From NCBI RefSeq assembly GCF_015910535.1, contig NZ_JACBJG010000001.1:248001-312000 (forward strand): a stretch of DNA of 64,000 bases, read 5' to 3'. Below are positions 33,798 to 42,135 of the stretch, in pieces; position 1 is the first letter of the stretch; every line of letters starts with the position of its first letter. A program made the position numbers and the translations under genes. The stretch comes from Saccharomonospora sp. NB11 (GTDB lineage: Bacteria > Actinomycetota > Actinomycetes > Mycobacteriales > Pseudonocardiaceae). The notes below the pieces were generated by a model. That model worked only from the letters and a program-made list of their open reading frames with translations. It was not told the origin of the DNA and made no database searches.

Positions 33798-34748
33798 TCA
33801 GGCCTCCTTGAGGAGGAGGTACCAGGGGTTGGTCTCGGCCAGCTTGTCGAGAGTCTCCTGACCCACGAACGCCGAGAGGCCGTTGGCCGCCGTCCGCGCC
33901 GCGTCGCGAGCCATCGTGGTGTCACCCAGCAACTGCTGGATCTGCCACGGCGTGCCGATCGGAAGCGGCAACGGGGCACCGTGCGGCACCCGCTGCGGCT
34001 GCCGGTACAGCACCCGCCCCTTGCCGAGGTCCGCCGCCGGGTTCAGCACGTAGCCGTGGTCGCCGGAGGCGTAGCCGACGAGACCGTTGGCGAACGCCGC
34101 CAGGTTGGTGATCATGTTGGCGGAGTTGCAGATGCCGTCGTTCTCGTTGCAGATGTCGGCCACCGAGAGGTCGCCGAACTCGTGCGGCCCCTGCATGGTG
34201 ACGTCGGGCAGGATCGTCGGGAGGTTCGTCTCGATACCACCCGCGATGCCGCCCGCACCGCCGTCGCCGAACGCCCGGCGCGGGTTCCCGTACAGCACGC
34301 CCTCGATGAGGTGATGCGGGATGTCGTTCGTCTTCGCCAAGGCTTCGAGCACGTTGCCCGCCACCAAGGCACCCTCGGAGTAACCCGAGATGACCAACCG
34401 AGTCCCCGAGCACCGGGCGTGGAAGTCCCGCACCGCGGCGTCGAGCTTACTCGTCCCGTCGGCGACCGCCTTGTCCAGCGGGTACTCGTCGACCACCGGG
34501 AACACACCGTCGTGGTAGGGCACCTGGACGATCTCCCACCCGGCGGGCGGGTTGGCGTTGAACGCCGTGTTGTTCCAGTTGGTCAGTTCCTCGCCGTGGC
34601 CATAGCCGTCGACCTCGAACACCGCCGTCTCCGGGCAGGCATTGGACGTGACGGGTTCAGCCGCTGCCTGTGCGACGGGCAGCCCGGCGAGGGTGGTGGC
34701 GGCGACGGTCGCGAGGAGCGCCGCACGCCCTTTTCTGTTTTTTGCCAT
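33798..34748 (-). CDS. Secreted serine hydrolase of the PE-PPE/cutinase-like group
   Basis: A 316-residue protein with a clear signal peptide (cut near AQAAAEP, residue ~30). The alpha/beta-hydrolase core has nucleophile elbow GYSEGALVAG, VLYGNPRRAFG, the acid region CNENDGICN with paired Cys, and the late His in GDHGYV. This order matches PE-PPE-domain lipases/esterases and cutinases, so it probably hydrolyses lipid esters outside the cell. The C-terminal ~60 residues are extra. The gene follows the C39-like secreted gene by 16 bp and is likely co-transcribed with it. Confidence 0.83.
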   Translation of the reverse strand: MAKNRKGRAALLATVAATTLAGLPVAQAAAEPVTSNACPETAVFEVDGYGHGEELTNWNNTAFNANPPAGWEIVQVPYHDGVFPVVDEYPLDKAVADGTSKLDAAVRDFHARCSGTRLVISGYSEGALVAGNVLEALAKTNDIPHHLIEGVLYGNPRRAFGDGGAGGIAGGIETNLPTILPDVTMQGPHEFGDLSVADICNENDGICNSANMITNLAAFANGLVGYASGDHGYVLNPAADLGKGRVLYRQPQRVPHGAPLPLPIGTPWQIQQLLGDTTMARDAARTAANGLSAFVGQETLDKLAETNPWYLLLKEA

Positions 34749-34764
34749 CGTTCCCTCCGCGCCG

Positions 34765-35433
34765 TCAGGCGCTGTATCCCTTGGGTGGAATCAGTGAGGC
34801 CAGCTGGTCGAAGGTCAGCCAGTAGAACTGGTAGCCGCCGAACGACGCCGGGTCCGCGATGAGCACCGTGCGGTCGATGTCGTTGTAGCCGATCACCGTG
34901 AAGTAGTGATAGATGGTCTGGTTCGGCGGATAGCCGGGGGGCTGGTTGCCCGGAGGCGCGACGATGTTCGCGACGATCGGGTAGTTGTTGTTGATGTTGA
35001 GCACGATGTCGCGCCACAACAGGTCCTTCTGGGCCTGCGTGGGCGGATCGTTGGGCATCTCCTTGGTCTCGTACCAGCCGACGTAGTTGCTCAGCACGCG
35101 CGTGACCTGGCCGATCCAGTCGGTGCCGCCCGTGTGCGTCCCCAGCTCCGCGGCGAGGTCGGCCTGGCTGCGGTAGATGCCGCGAGCCGACAGCGCGATG
35201 CGCACGGCGGCCGGTCCACACCAGTAACCCGTTTCCTGCACCTGGTAGTCGACGTTGAGGATGACCTCACCCATCGCCCGCGGTTCCTGCGCCAGGTCGG
35301 CGGCGGCAGGTTTCGCGGTGACGGCCGGACCGGTGGCCTCGACGGCGGCACCGGCAGTGGCGGGCCCCAGCAGCGGAACGGCGAGCATGACCGTGAGCGC
35401 GGCAGCCGAAGCGGCCAGTTTTCGCTGACGCAT
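34765..35433 (-). CDS. Secreted C39-like (papain-fold) protein
   Basis: A 222-residue protein with a signal peptide (LAASAAALTVMLAVPLL..AGAA). The mature part has the C39-like triad: Cys in GYWCGPAAVRIALSARG, His in YHYFTVIGYND and Asp in IADPA. It should act as a cysteine peptidase or amidase outside the membrane; the substrate is not evident. It is first in a two-gene operon with the PE-PPE-type hydrolase and divergent from a TrmB/LuxR-type regulator, which may control both. Confidence 0.83.
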   Translation of the reverse strand: MRQRKLAASAAALTVMLAVPLLGPATAGAAVEATGPAVTAKPAAADLAQEPRAMGEVILNVDYQVQETGYWCGPAAVRIALSARGIYRSQADLAAELGTHTGGTDWIGQVTRVLSNYVGWYETKEMPNDPPTQAQKDLLWRDIVLNINNNYPIVANIVAPPGNQPPGYPPNQTIYHYFTVIGYNDIDRTVLIADPASFGGYQFYWLTFDQLASLIPPKGYSA

Positions 35434-35645
35434 TCCTACTCCCCTGAGTCAGAAAATGGGACTCGATGGTGCCAAGACCGGCGAGACAATATCCAGTGAT
35501 CGAGCTGGCGCACCTGTGACATCGCACAGTTGCGCCAATTCTCGACTCGGCATTGCATAATTCCCGACGTTCGTATGTTGACCGGAAAAGAGCAAGATCA
35601 TATCATTTCCGGGCCCGCAGTGTGCCCGGAAACCGGAAGGGGACC

Positions 35646-36611
35646 GTGCTCGACGTCCTCGTGCCCGACAGCGACCAGGGGCGGATCTACCGCGCCCTGA
35701 CGATGCGGGGCAGATCGGATCACCAAGCGATCGCCCGCTACACCGGCCTGCCCGAGGACACGGTGCTGGAGGTCCTGCACACGCTGGCCGAGCTCGACCT
35801 GGTCGCCGCCGACGACGGCGAGCCCGCCCGCTGGGAGGCCGCTCCCCCCGACCGCGTGATGTCGTTGGCGTTGGCGGAGGAGGAAGAACGACGTGCTCGG
35901 TTGTGGCGTGCGGGAGCCGAGCTGGACCGGCTCTACCACCACGCGCACGCGGCGAGTGGACCGCTGCGGTACGTCGAGCCGATCGAGCACCCGGCGACGC
36001 TCATCATGCTCACCAACCGGCTGCAGGAGCAGGCCGCAGAGCAGGTCCGTTGGCTCGACCGCCCGCCCTACTACAGCAAGCCGCATCATTTCCGGGAGCA
36101 AGCGGAAACGCAGACGCGCAGAATGGCCGAGGGCATTCGCTATCGGACTCTCTACAGCCAGGCCGTGTACGCCGACCAACGATTGTTCACCACGATGACG
36201 CGGATGGCCGAGCTGGGGGAACGCGTGCGCGTGCTGCCCGAACTGCCGGTGAAACTCACCATCGGCGACGCGGAGTCGGCGTTACTGGTGCCCGACCCCG
36301 ACCACTCCGGTCTCGAAGGCGCACTTCTGGTGCGCGCCTCCGGTTTACTCCAGGCGCTCATCGGAATTTTCGAAACACTCTGGACACTGAGTGTTCCGGT
36401 GACGGATGTGGGCGGCGAACAGGGTCTTCCGGAACAGGACCGCGCCATTCTGACGCTCATGGCCGCCGGCGCGACGGACGACACCATCGCCCGACGCCTC
36501 GACATGTCCCGACGCACCGTGGTGCGACGTATCGCCGCACTGCTCGATCGGCTGGGTGCGACGACCCGGTTCCAGGCAGGGGTCCAGGCCGCGAAGCGCG
36601 GACTGCTGTGA
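35646..36611 (+). CDS. TrmB-like/LuxR-type transcriptional regulator
   Basis: A 321-residue protein with an N-terminal winged helix of TrmB type (YRALTMRGRSDHQAIARYTGLPEDTVLEVLHTLAELDLV), a central helical and phosphatidyltransferase-like sensing part, and a C-terminal LuxR HTH (LPEQDRAILTLMAAGATDDTIARRLDMSRRTVVRRIAALLDRLGATTRFQAG). GTG 35646 has GGAAGGGG upstream and is preferred over a start at 35553. It is divergent from the two secreted-protein genes. Two DNA-binding domains in one chain are typical of this actinobacterial group; the signal is unknown. Confidence 0.85.
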   Translation: MLDVLVPDSDQGRIYRALTMRGRSDHQAIARYTGLPEDTVLEVLHTLAELDLVAADDGEPARWEAAPPDRVMSLALAEEEERRARLWRAGAELDRLYHHAHAASGPLRYVEPIEHPATLIMLTNRLQEQAAEQVRWLDRPPYYSKPHHFREQAETQTRRMAEGIRYRTLYSQAVYADQRLFTTMTRMAELGERVRVLPELPVKLTIGDAESALLVPDPDHSGLEGALLVRASGLLQALIGIFETLWTLSVPVTDVGGEQGLPEQDRAILTLMAAGATDDTIARRLDMSRRTVVRRIAALLDRLGATTRFQAGVQAAKRGLL

Positions 36612-36867
36612 CGCTTCGCGGCCCGGACACCCGTCGGAGCAACCGTTCGACGAGGTCCGCCGCCGCCCGCAACGCCGCGCGCTGACGCGCGACGAGGGCA
36701 GGGCTGATCGGCCGTCGACGCGAGCGACGGCGGCTGCGGGATTCGACTCAGTGGTAGAGCTGCCAGGCCATGGCGGCGACCCTCAACAACGGAAGCGCTG
36801 CCCGTTCGACCGAATCCTTCGACCGAATTCTTTGTCACCGGGCCCGCCACCTGTCAGTCTGCGGGAC

Positions 36868-38364
36868 ATGCGTGGCTACCTCGGCGTCGACATCGGTACC
36901 TCCAGCAGCAAGGGCGTGCTGGTGACGGGAGACGGACGACTGGTGCGCACCGCCGTCCGCGAGCACACGGTGCAGCGCCCCGCTCCCGGTCACGTGGAGA
37001 TGGACGCGGAGGTCTGGTGGCGCGAGTTCGTGGAGCTGGCCGAGGAACTCACCGCCCCCGGTGACGTCGACGTGGCGGCGGTGGGTGTCAGCGGCATGGG
37101 TCCATGCGTGTTGGTGACCGACGCCGACGGCACCCCGCTGCGCCCGGCGATCCTCTACGGCGTCGACACGCGCGCGGGCGCACAGATCGAGGCGTTGAAC
37201 GACGAACTCGGCGCGGACGCGATCCTCGCCCGATGCGGCTCGATGTTGTCGAGCCAAGCGGTGGGCCCGAAACTACGCTGGCTCGCCGACCACGAGCCCG
37301 AGCGCTACGCGCGCGCTCGCCGCCTGTTCGTCCCCAGCTCGTGGCTCGTCCACCGGCTCACGGGCGAGTACGTGCTCGACTTCCACTCCGCCAGCCAGTG
37401 CACGCCGTTGTTCGACACCGTGGACGCCGCCTGGTACGAACCGTGGACCCGACACGTCTGCCCGGACCTGGAGCTGCCGCCACTGCGCTGGCCCGGCGAG
37501 AGGGCGGGCGTGACGACACGTGCGGTGGCGGGAATCCCGGCGGGCGTGCCCGTGATCACGGGCACCATCGACGCGTGGTCGGAAGCGGTGAGCGTCGACG
37601 CGCAGAACCCCGGCGACCTCATGATCATGTACGGGACGACGCTCTTTCTGATCAACACCATGCGCGAGCGGCTGACGACGCCCGCCATGTGGGGCACGCT
37701 GGGCGCTCTGCCGGGCACCCGGAACCTCGCGGGCGGGATGGCCACCTCCGGCGCGATCACGTCGTGGCTGCGGGACCTCACGGGCGGCCCCGACTACGCG
37801 ACCATGCTGGCCGAGGCTCGCGAGTCGGGCGCGGGAGCGAACGGGCTCCTGGTGTTGCCGTACTTCGCCGGGGAACGCACGCCGATCTTCGATCCGGACG
37901 CCCGGGGCGTGATCGCCGGGCTGACCGTGAGCCACACGCGCGGCGACGTGTACCGCGCGGTGCTGGAGGCCACGGCGTTCGCGGTGCGACACAACGTCGA
38001 GGCGTTGCGCGAGGTGGGGTCGGACATCACGCGGGTGGTCGCCGTCGGTGGTGGCACCCAGGGCGGGCTGTGGACCCAGATCGTCACCGATGTCACCGGA
38101 CTGCCACAGCTCGTGCCGAGCGTGACCGTCGGAGCGAGCTACGGTGCCGCGTTCCTCGCCGCCGGACTGGTGGAGTCCGTGAGCATGACCGACTGGAACC
38201 CGCCCGCCCACGTGTGCGAACCGAATCCCGACGTCCGCGAGATCCACGACGCGTTCTACGCGCAGTACCGCGCGCTGTATCCGGCGAGCCGCGCCGTGCA
38301 GCACGCCCTCGCCGAACAACAGCGACTCCTGACCGCGCGGGCGACGCGACCGGCAGGGACGTGA
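36868..38364 (+). CDS. FGGY-family carbohydrate kinase (xylulokinase-like)
   Basis: A 498-residue kinase with the ASKHA ATPase fold: phosphate 1 motif YLGVDIGTSSSKGVLV, PGHVEMDAEVWW, the adenosine motif VAVGGGTQGGLWTQIVTDVTG and the second FGGY signature region GDVYRAVLEATAF. It phosphorylates a sugar or polyol; xylulose is only the nearest family guess. ATG 36868 lies 7 nt after a CAGTCT hexamer, so it may be leaderless. No sugar transporter or isomerase adjoins it, so the substrate is open. The ~255 bp before it hold no gene I can support. Confidence 0.87.
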   Translation: MRGYLGVDIGTSSSKGVLVTGDGRLVRTAVREHTVQRPAPGHVEMDAEVWWREFVELAEELTAPGDVDVAAVGVSGMGPCVLVTDADGTPLRPAILYGVDTRAGAQIEALNDELGADAILARCGSMLSSQAVGPKLRWLADHEPERYARARRLFVPSSWLVHRLTGEYVLDFHSASQCTPLFDTVDAAWYEPWTRHVCPDLELPPLRWPGERAGVTTRAVAGIPAGVPVITGTIDAWSEAVSVDAQNPGDLMIMYGTTLFLINTMRERLTTPAMWGTLGALPGTRNLAGGMATSGAITSWLRDLTGGPDYATMLAEARESGAGANGLLVLPYFAGERTPIFDPDARGVIAGLTVSHTRGDVYRAVLEATAFAVRHNVEALREVGSDITRVVAVGGGTQGGLWTQIVTDVTGLPQLVPSVTVGASYGAAFLAAGLVESVSMTDWNPPAHVCEPNPDVREIHDAFYAQYRALYPASRAVQHALAEQQRLLTARATRPAGT

Positions 38365-38385
38365 CCGGACGATCACGTCCGGTAG

Positions 38386-38417
38386 GGTCCGTTTCAGTCA
38401 CCTGACTGAAACGGACC
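38386..38417. promoter_or_regulatory. 32-bp perfect palindrome at the BVMO promoter
   Basis: GGTCCGTTTCAGTCA-CC-TGACTGAAACGGACC has perfect 15-bp arms with only two bases between. A -10-like TAGGGT (38383-38388) overlaps its left edge and GTGACC (38361-38366) could be the -35. The ribosome site of the monooxygenase follows 13 bp later. It looks like an operator, or a strong stem in the 5' leader; no T run supports a terminator. Confidence 0.75.
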
Positions 38418-38444
38418 GTGTCGCGCTCCCAGGAGATTCGCCTC

Positions 38445-40256
38445 ATGTCGATGTCCCAGCACCCGTGGCTCCCCGACGACCTCGACGTCGACGTCGACGC
38501 CCTGAGGGAGCGCTACCGCCGGGAACGCGATCGGCGAATCCGTCCCGACGGCGCCACGCAGTACCAGCGAGCGGAGGGCCGGTTCGGCTACTACGCCGAG
38601 GACCCCTACGTCGAACCGGGCTTCACCCGGGAGCCGCTGCGGGACCGGGTGGACGCCGTCGTGATCGGCGGCGGCTTCGGCGGTCTGCTCGCGGGCGCAC
38701 GACTTCGGCAGGCGGGTCTCGACCGAATCCGCATCATCGAGAAGGCGGGCGACTTCGGCGGCACGTGGTACTGGAACCGCTACCCCGGCATCCACTGCGA
38801 CATCGAGTCCTACGTGTACCTGCCGTTGTTGGAGGAGGTCGGGTACGTCCCGAAGTGGAAGTACGCGCCGGGCGAGGAGATCCGGCAGCACGCGATGGCC
38901 ATCGGCCGCACGTTCGACCTGTACCGGGACGCGTGCTTCCAGACCGGTGTGCGGGAGCTGCGGTGGGACGACGGCGAGTGGATCGTGCGCACCGACCGCG
39001 ACGACGAGATGCGGGCGACGTACGTGGTGGTGTCGAACGGCACGCTCGACCACCCGAAGTTGCCGAAAATTCCGGGAATCGAGGACTTCGCCGGACACAC
39101 CTTCCACACCAGCCGGTGGGACTACGCCTACACGGGCGGCGACGCGAACGGCAATCTGACCGGCCTGAACGACAAGCGGGTCGCGGTGATCGGCACCGGC
39201 GCCACGGCGATCCAGGTGATCCCCCACGTGGCTCGCGACGCCCGACACCTGTACGTCTTCCAGCGCACACCATCCACTGTGGACGTGCGCGGCAACCGGC
39301 GCACCGATCCGGCGTGGGCGGCGTCCCTGGAGCCGGGGTGGCACAGCCGGCGCCGTGAGAACTTCCAGGCCGTCGTCACCGGCGCCGAGGTCGACGAGGA
39401 CCTCGTGAACGACGCGTGGACCGCGAGCGCCCGTGTCCTCGGCAAAATCATGTCGACCGATGTCCCCCAGGGCATGGACCCCGCCGAGTGGGACCGTGTC
39501 GAGGAACTGCTCGACTTCCACAAGATGAACCAGCTCCGCGCACGTGTCGACGAGATCGTCGAGGACCCGGCGACCGCGGAGCTGCTCAAGCCCTGGTACC
39601 GCTACGGCTGTAAGCGGCCGACCTTCAGCGACGAGTACCTGGCGACGTTCAACCGCGACAACGTCACGCTCGTGGACACTGCCGACCACGGCGGCGTCGA
39701 GCGCATCACCGAGCACACCATGGTGGTCGGTGACCGTGAGTACGAAGTGGACTGCATCGTGTTCGCCACCGGTTTCGAGGTCGGGAAGTCCGACGTGATG
39801 ACCGGGCGGCTTCCGGTGTACGGCCGCGACGGCGTGCACCTGCTCCAGTCGTGGGCGACCACCGGACCGCGCACGCTGCACGGCTTCTACAGCAACGGGT
39901 TCCCCAACCTGTTCCACCTCGGTCCGATCCAGAACGCGCCGTCGGTGAACTTCACGCACGTGCTCGACGAGCAGGCGATCCACGTGGCGGCCGTCGTGGC
40001 GGAGGCCCGCAAGCGCGGCGTGAAGTGCATCGAACCGACCGTCGAGGCCGAGAACGCGTGGGTGGAGACCATCCGCGCGAACTCCCCGGACCGAGGCGAG
40101 TTCGACGCCGAGTGCACGCCGGGCTACTACAACAACGAGGGCATGTCCCGTGGCCCCCGGCAGACCTACGGCCCCGGCCCGGCGGCGTTCCAACGCCTGC
40201 TGCGCGCATGGCGCTCGGGCGACGGGATCGAGGAGGTCCTCAGCGACGGGAGGTGA
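38445..40256 (+). CDS. Type I Baeyer-Villiger monooxygenase (flavin-dependent)
   Basis: A 603-residue enzyme with two Rossmann motifs, GGGFGG for FAD near the start and GTGATA for NADPH. The BVMO fingerprint FxGxxxHTxxW is seen as FAGHTFHTSRWDY, and GTWYWNRYPG is also typical. Such enzymes insert oxygen next to a ketone, giving esters or lactones, using NADPH and O2. Length and motifs place it near cyclohexanone/cyclododecanone-type enzymes, but the ketone cannot be told. ATG 38445 follows AGGAG at 9 nt; GTG 38418 touches the palindrome. No esterase or alcohol dehydrogenase adjoins it. Confidence 0.93.
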   Translation: MSMSQHPWLPDDLDVDVDALRERYRRERDRRIRPDGATQYQRAEGRFGYYAEDPYVEPGFTREPLRDRVDAVVIGGGFGGLLAGARLRQAGLDRIRIIEKAGDFGGTWYWNRYPGIHCDIESYVYLPLLEEVGYVPKWKYAPGEEIRQHAMAIGRTFDLYRDACFQTGVRELRWDDGEWIVRTDRDDEMRATYVVVSNGTLDHPKLPKIPGIEDFAGHTFHTSRWDYAYTGGDANGNLTGLNDKRVAVIGTGATAIQVIPHVARDARHLYVFQRTPSTVDVRGNRRTDPAWAASLEPGWHSRRRENFQAVVTGAEVDEDLVNDAWTASARVLGKIMSTDVPQGMDPAEWDRVEELLDFHKMNQLRARVDEIVEDPATAELLKPWYRYGCKRPTFSDEYLATFNRDNVTLVDTADHGGVERITEHTMVVGDREYEVDCIVFATGFEVGKSDVMTGRLPVYGRDGVHLLQSWATTGPRTLHGFYSNGFPNLFHLGPIQNAPSVNFTHVLDEQAIHVAAVVAEARKRGVKCIEPTVEAENAWVETIRANSPDRGEFDAECTPGYYNNEGMSRGPRQTYGPGPAAFQRLLRAWRSGDGIEEVLSDGR

Positions 40257-40434
40257 ACCCGGCACGCGTATCGGGCTCCGGTCCCCGACGGCGAGTCGAC
40301 ATGCTCGGTACCGGACGACGGTGGCAGCATTCCGCGTCACGTCGTCGAGCACCGCCACGGAATCCTTGCCTGCCCGGCCAGGTTGATCGATGGTCGACAG
40401 CGGGTAGCCACCGTGACCGGAGAAGGAGGGGACG

Positions 40435-40941
40435 GTGCCACACAGCGACCACCACGCGAGTCCGACGGAGCAACGACATCGCGTCGCCTCCGCAGCCGGT
40501 TGGGGCATGGCCGTGTCGGCGACGTTGCACTGCCTCACCGGCTGCGCCATCGGCGAGGTGCTCGGCATGGTGATCGGGACGGCGTTCGGTTGGAGCACCG
40601 TCCCCACGCTCGTCCTGGCCATCGTGCTGGCGTTCTTCTTCGGCTACGCCCTCAGCATGCGCGGGGTGTTGCGCGCGGGCGTCGGTCTCCGGCAGGCGTT
40701 GCGCGTGGCGCTGGCCGCCGACACCGTGTCGATCGCGGTGATGGAGGCGGTGGACAACGCTGTCCTCCTCGCCATCCCCGACGCGATGGACGCGCCGCTG
40801 GACTCACCCCTGTTCTGGGGTTCGCTCGCCGTGGCTCTCGCCGTGGCGTTCGTGGTCACCACGCCGGTGAACAAGTGGCTCATCGGCCGTGGCATGGGGC
40901 ACGCCGTCGCCCACTCCTACCGCCACGGAGCCGAGCACTGA
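40435..40941 (+). CDS. DUF4396 membrane protein
   Basis: A 168-residue integral membrane protein with four spans and the DUF4396 signature LHCLTGCAIGEVLGMVIGTAFGW, followed by LAFFFGYALSMRGVLRAGV and a His-rich C-terminus (MGHAVAHSYRHGAEH). The N-terminus is also His-rich (PHSDHH). Conserved His and Cys suggest metal handling, but the function is not established. GTG 40435 has a strong AGGAGGGG upstream. Confidence 0.88.
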   Translation: MPHSDHHASPTEQRHRVASAAGWGMAVSATLHCLTGCAIGEVLGMVIGTAFGWSTVPTLVLAIVLAFFFGYALSMRGVLRAGVGLRQALRVALAADTVSIAVMEAVDNAVLLAIPDAMDAPLDSPLFWGSLAVALAVAFVVTTPVNKWLIGRGMGHAVAHSYRHGAEH

Positions 40942-40962
40942 CCACGTGCGGGCACAGGCCCG

Positions 40963-41799
40963 TCACCGCTTGACGGCCACGCCCCCGAGCATGAGGTGTT
41001 CCTCCGGCCACGGTTCGCGCGTGCGCGGACCCGACGGCCACCACTCGTCGAGCTCCACGAGCCCCGGCTCCAGCAGTTCAGCGCCGCCGAAGAACTTCTC
41101 GATCTCCTCGCGAGTGCGCCAGAAGCCGGTGTCCATGTTGGCGCTGCGGAGCTTGTCCATCAGGTCGTGCGCCTGCTTCGACCAGGCCGGGTTCTCGTCG
41201 GCGGGGTCCCAGAAGTGGGTCAGGACCACGTACGAGCCCGAGGGCAACGCATCCACGTAGTGGCGCATGACACCGACCGGGTCCTGCTCGTCGGACACAT
41301 GGTGCAGCGTGCCGATCTGCATGAGCACCAGCGGTCGGTCGAGTTCGAGGTGCGCGGTGATCTCGGGGTGAGCGAGCACGTCCGCGGGCTTGGTGAGGTC
41401 GGCCTCCACGAACCGCGTGTACTCGTTCTCCTCCAGCAGAGCCCGCCCGTGCGCGTTGCAGATGGGGTCGTTGTCGACGTAGACGACCCTGGCCTCGGGG
41501 TTGCTGAACTGGGCCACCTCGTGGGTGTTCTGGACCGTGGGCAGACCGCTGCCGAGGTCGAGGAACTGGTCCATGCCCACCAGCTCGGTGAGGTAGCGCA
41601 CCGCGCGCACCAGGAATCGCCGGTTCATCCAGCTCACGTCACCCTGATGCGGGGCGACCTGCTTGATCATCTCGAAGATCTGGCGGTCGACCTCGTAGTT
41701 GTCCTTGCCGCCGAGGCTCGCGTCGTAGATGCGGGCCACCGTGGGCTTGGTCGGGTCGAGCCGAGCCGACGGCGGAACTGTTCGTTCTGCGTCCTGCAC
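40963..41799 (-). CDS. SAM-dependent methyltransferase of the actinobacterial DUF574 family
   Basis: A 278-residue protein with the start RIYDASLGGKDNYEVDR (the GGKDNY-type signature of this family), MNRRFLVRAVRYL, a SAM loop FLDLGSGLPT and VVYVDNDPICNAHGRALL. These proteins are abundant in actinomycetes; their methyl acceptors are mostly unknown. GTG 41799 is preceded by GGAAGGAG. It stands alone, convergent with the DUF4396 gene. Confidence 0.9.
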   Translation of the reverse strand: MQDAERTVPPSARLDPTKPTVARIYDASLGGKDNYEVDRQIFEMIKQVAPHQGDVSWMNRRFLVRAVRYLTELVGMDQFLDLGSGLPTVQNTHEVAQFSNPEARVVYVDNDPICNAHGRALLEENEYTRFVEADLTKPADVLAHPEITAHLELDRPLVLMQIGTLHHVSDEQDPVGVMRHYVDALPSGSYVVLTHFWDPADENPAWSKQAHDLMDKLRSANMDTGFWRTREEIEKFFGGAELLEPGLVELDEWWPSGPRTREPWPEEHLMLGGVAVKR

Positions 41800-42135
41800 T
41801 GCCTTGGGCTCCTTCCGGTGGCGAGTTGTCGATCAACACTCTGCCACCGAGCGTGTTCGATCACGTCGAGTGTGTCACTTCGGTGATCAACACGGAACCC
41901 TCTTCCCGGGGTTCCCGACCTTCGTCGAGGGGCTGCAATAGTTCGGCGATCTGTGCGCAGTCAAGTACACCACGCCGATTTTTGCGGAAACCGTGACCAA
42001 AACGTTGTGGCGAGCGTCAAGTTTGCTAGAGAGCGATCTTGGGGAGCTCGCATAGTCGCCATTGCCCCGATTCGAGTGCATCGGCCCCCCACCGGTGTTC
42101 TCATCCCCCGACATCAATGGAGTTCGCACAGAATC
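41800..42135. other. Intergenic region and 5' leader of the M23 peptidase gene
   Basis: No gene. It contains the methyltransferase promoter on the left and the putative peptidase promoter at 42005-42032, leaving a leader of about 100 nt before ATG 42136. I looked for a c-di-AMP (ydaO) riboswitch, common before actinobacterial wall hydrolase genes, and did not find its conserved motifs. Confidence 0.5.
42005..42032 (+). promoter_or_regulatory. Candidate sigma-A-type promoter of the M23 peptidase gene
   Basis: TTGTGG (42005-42010) and TAGAGA (42027-42032) are separated by 16 bp. The transcription start would be near 42039, about 97 nt before the ATG. Confidence 0.4.

Noticed and set aside
38386-38417. 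Rho-independent terminator of the FGGY kinase gene
   Set aside because: The stem is perfect but no T run follows, and it overlaps the putative promoter and is next to the monooxygenase ribosome site, so an operator is the better reading.
41880-42135. c-di-AMP (ydaO) riboswitch before the M23 peptidase gene
   Set aside because: The conserved blocks of that riboswitch are not visible in the leader; only an ordinary promoter-like pair was found.
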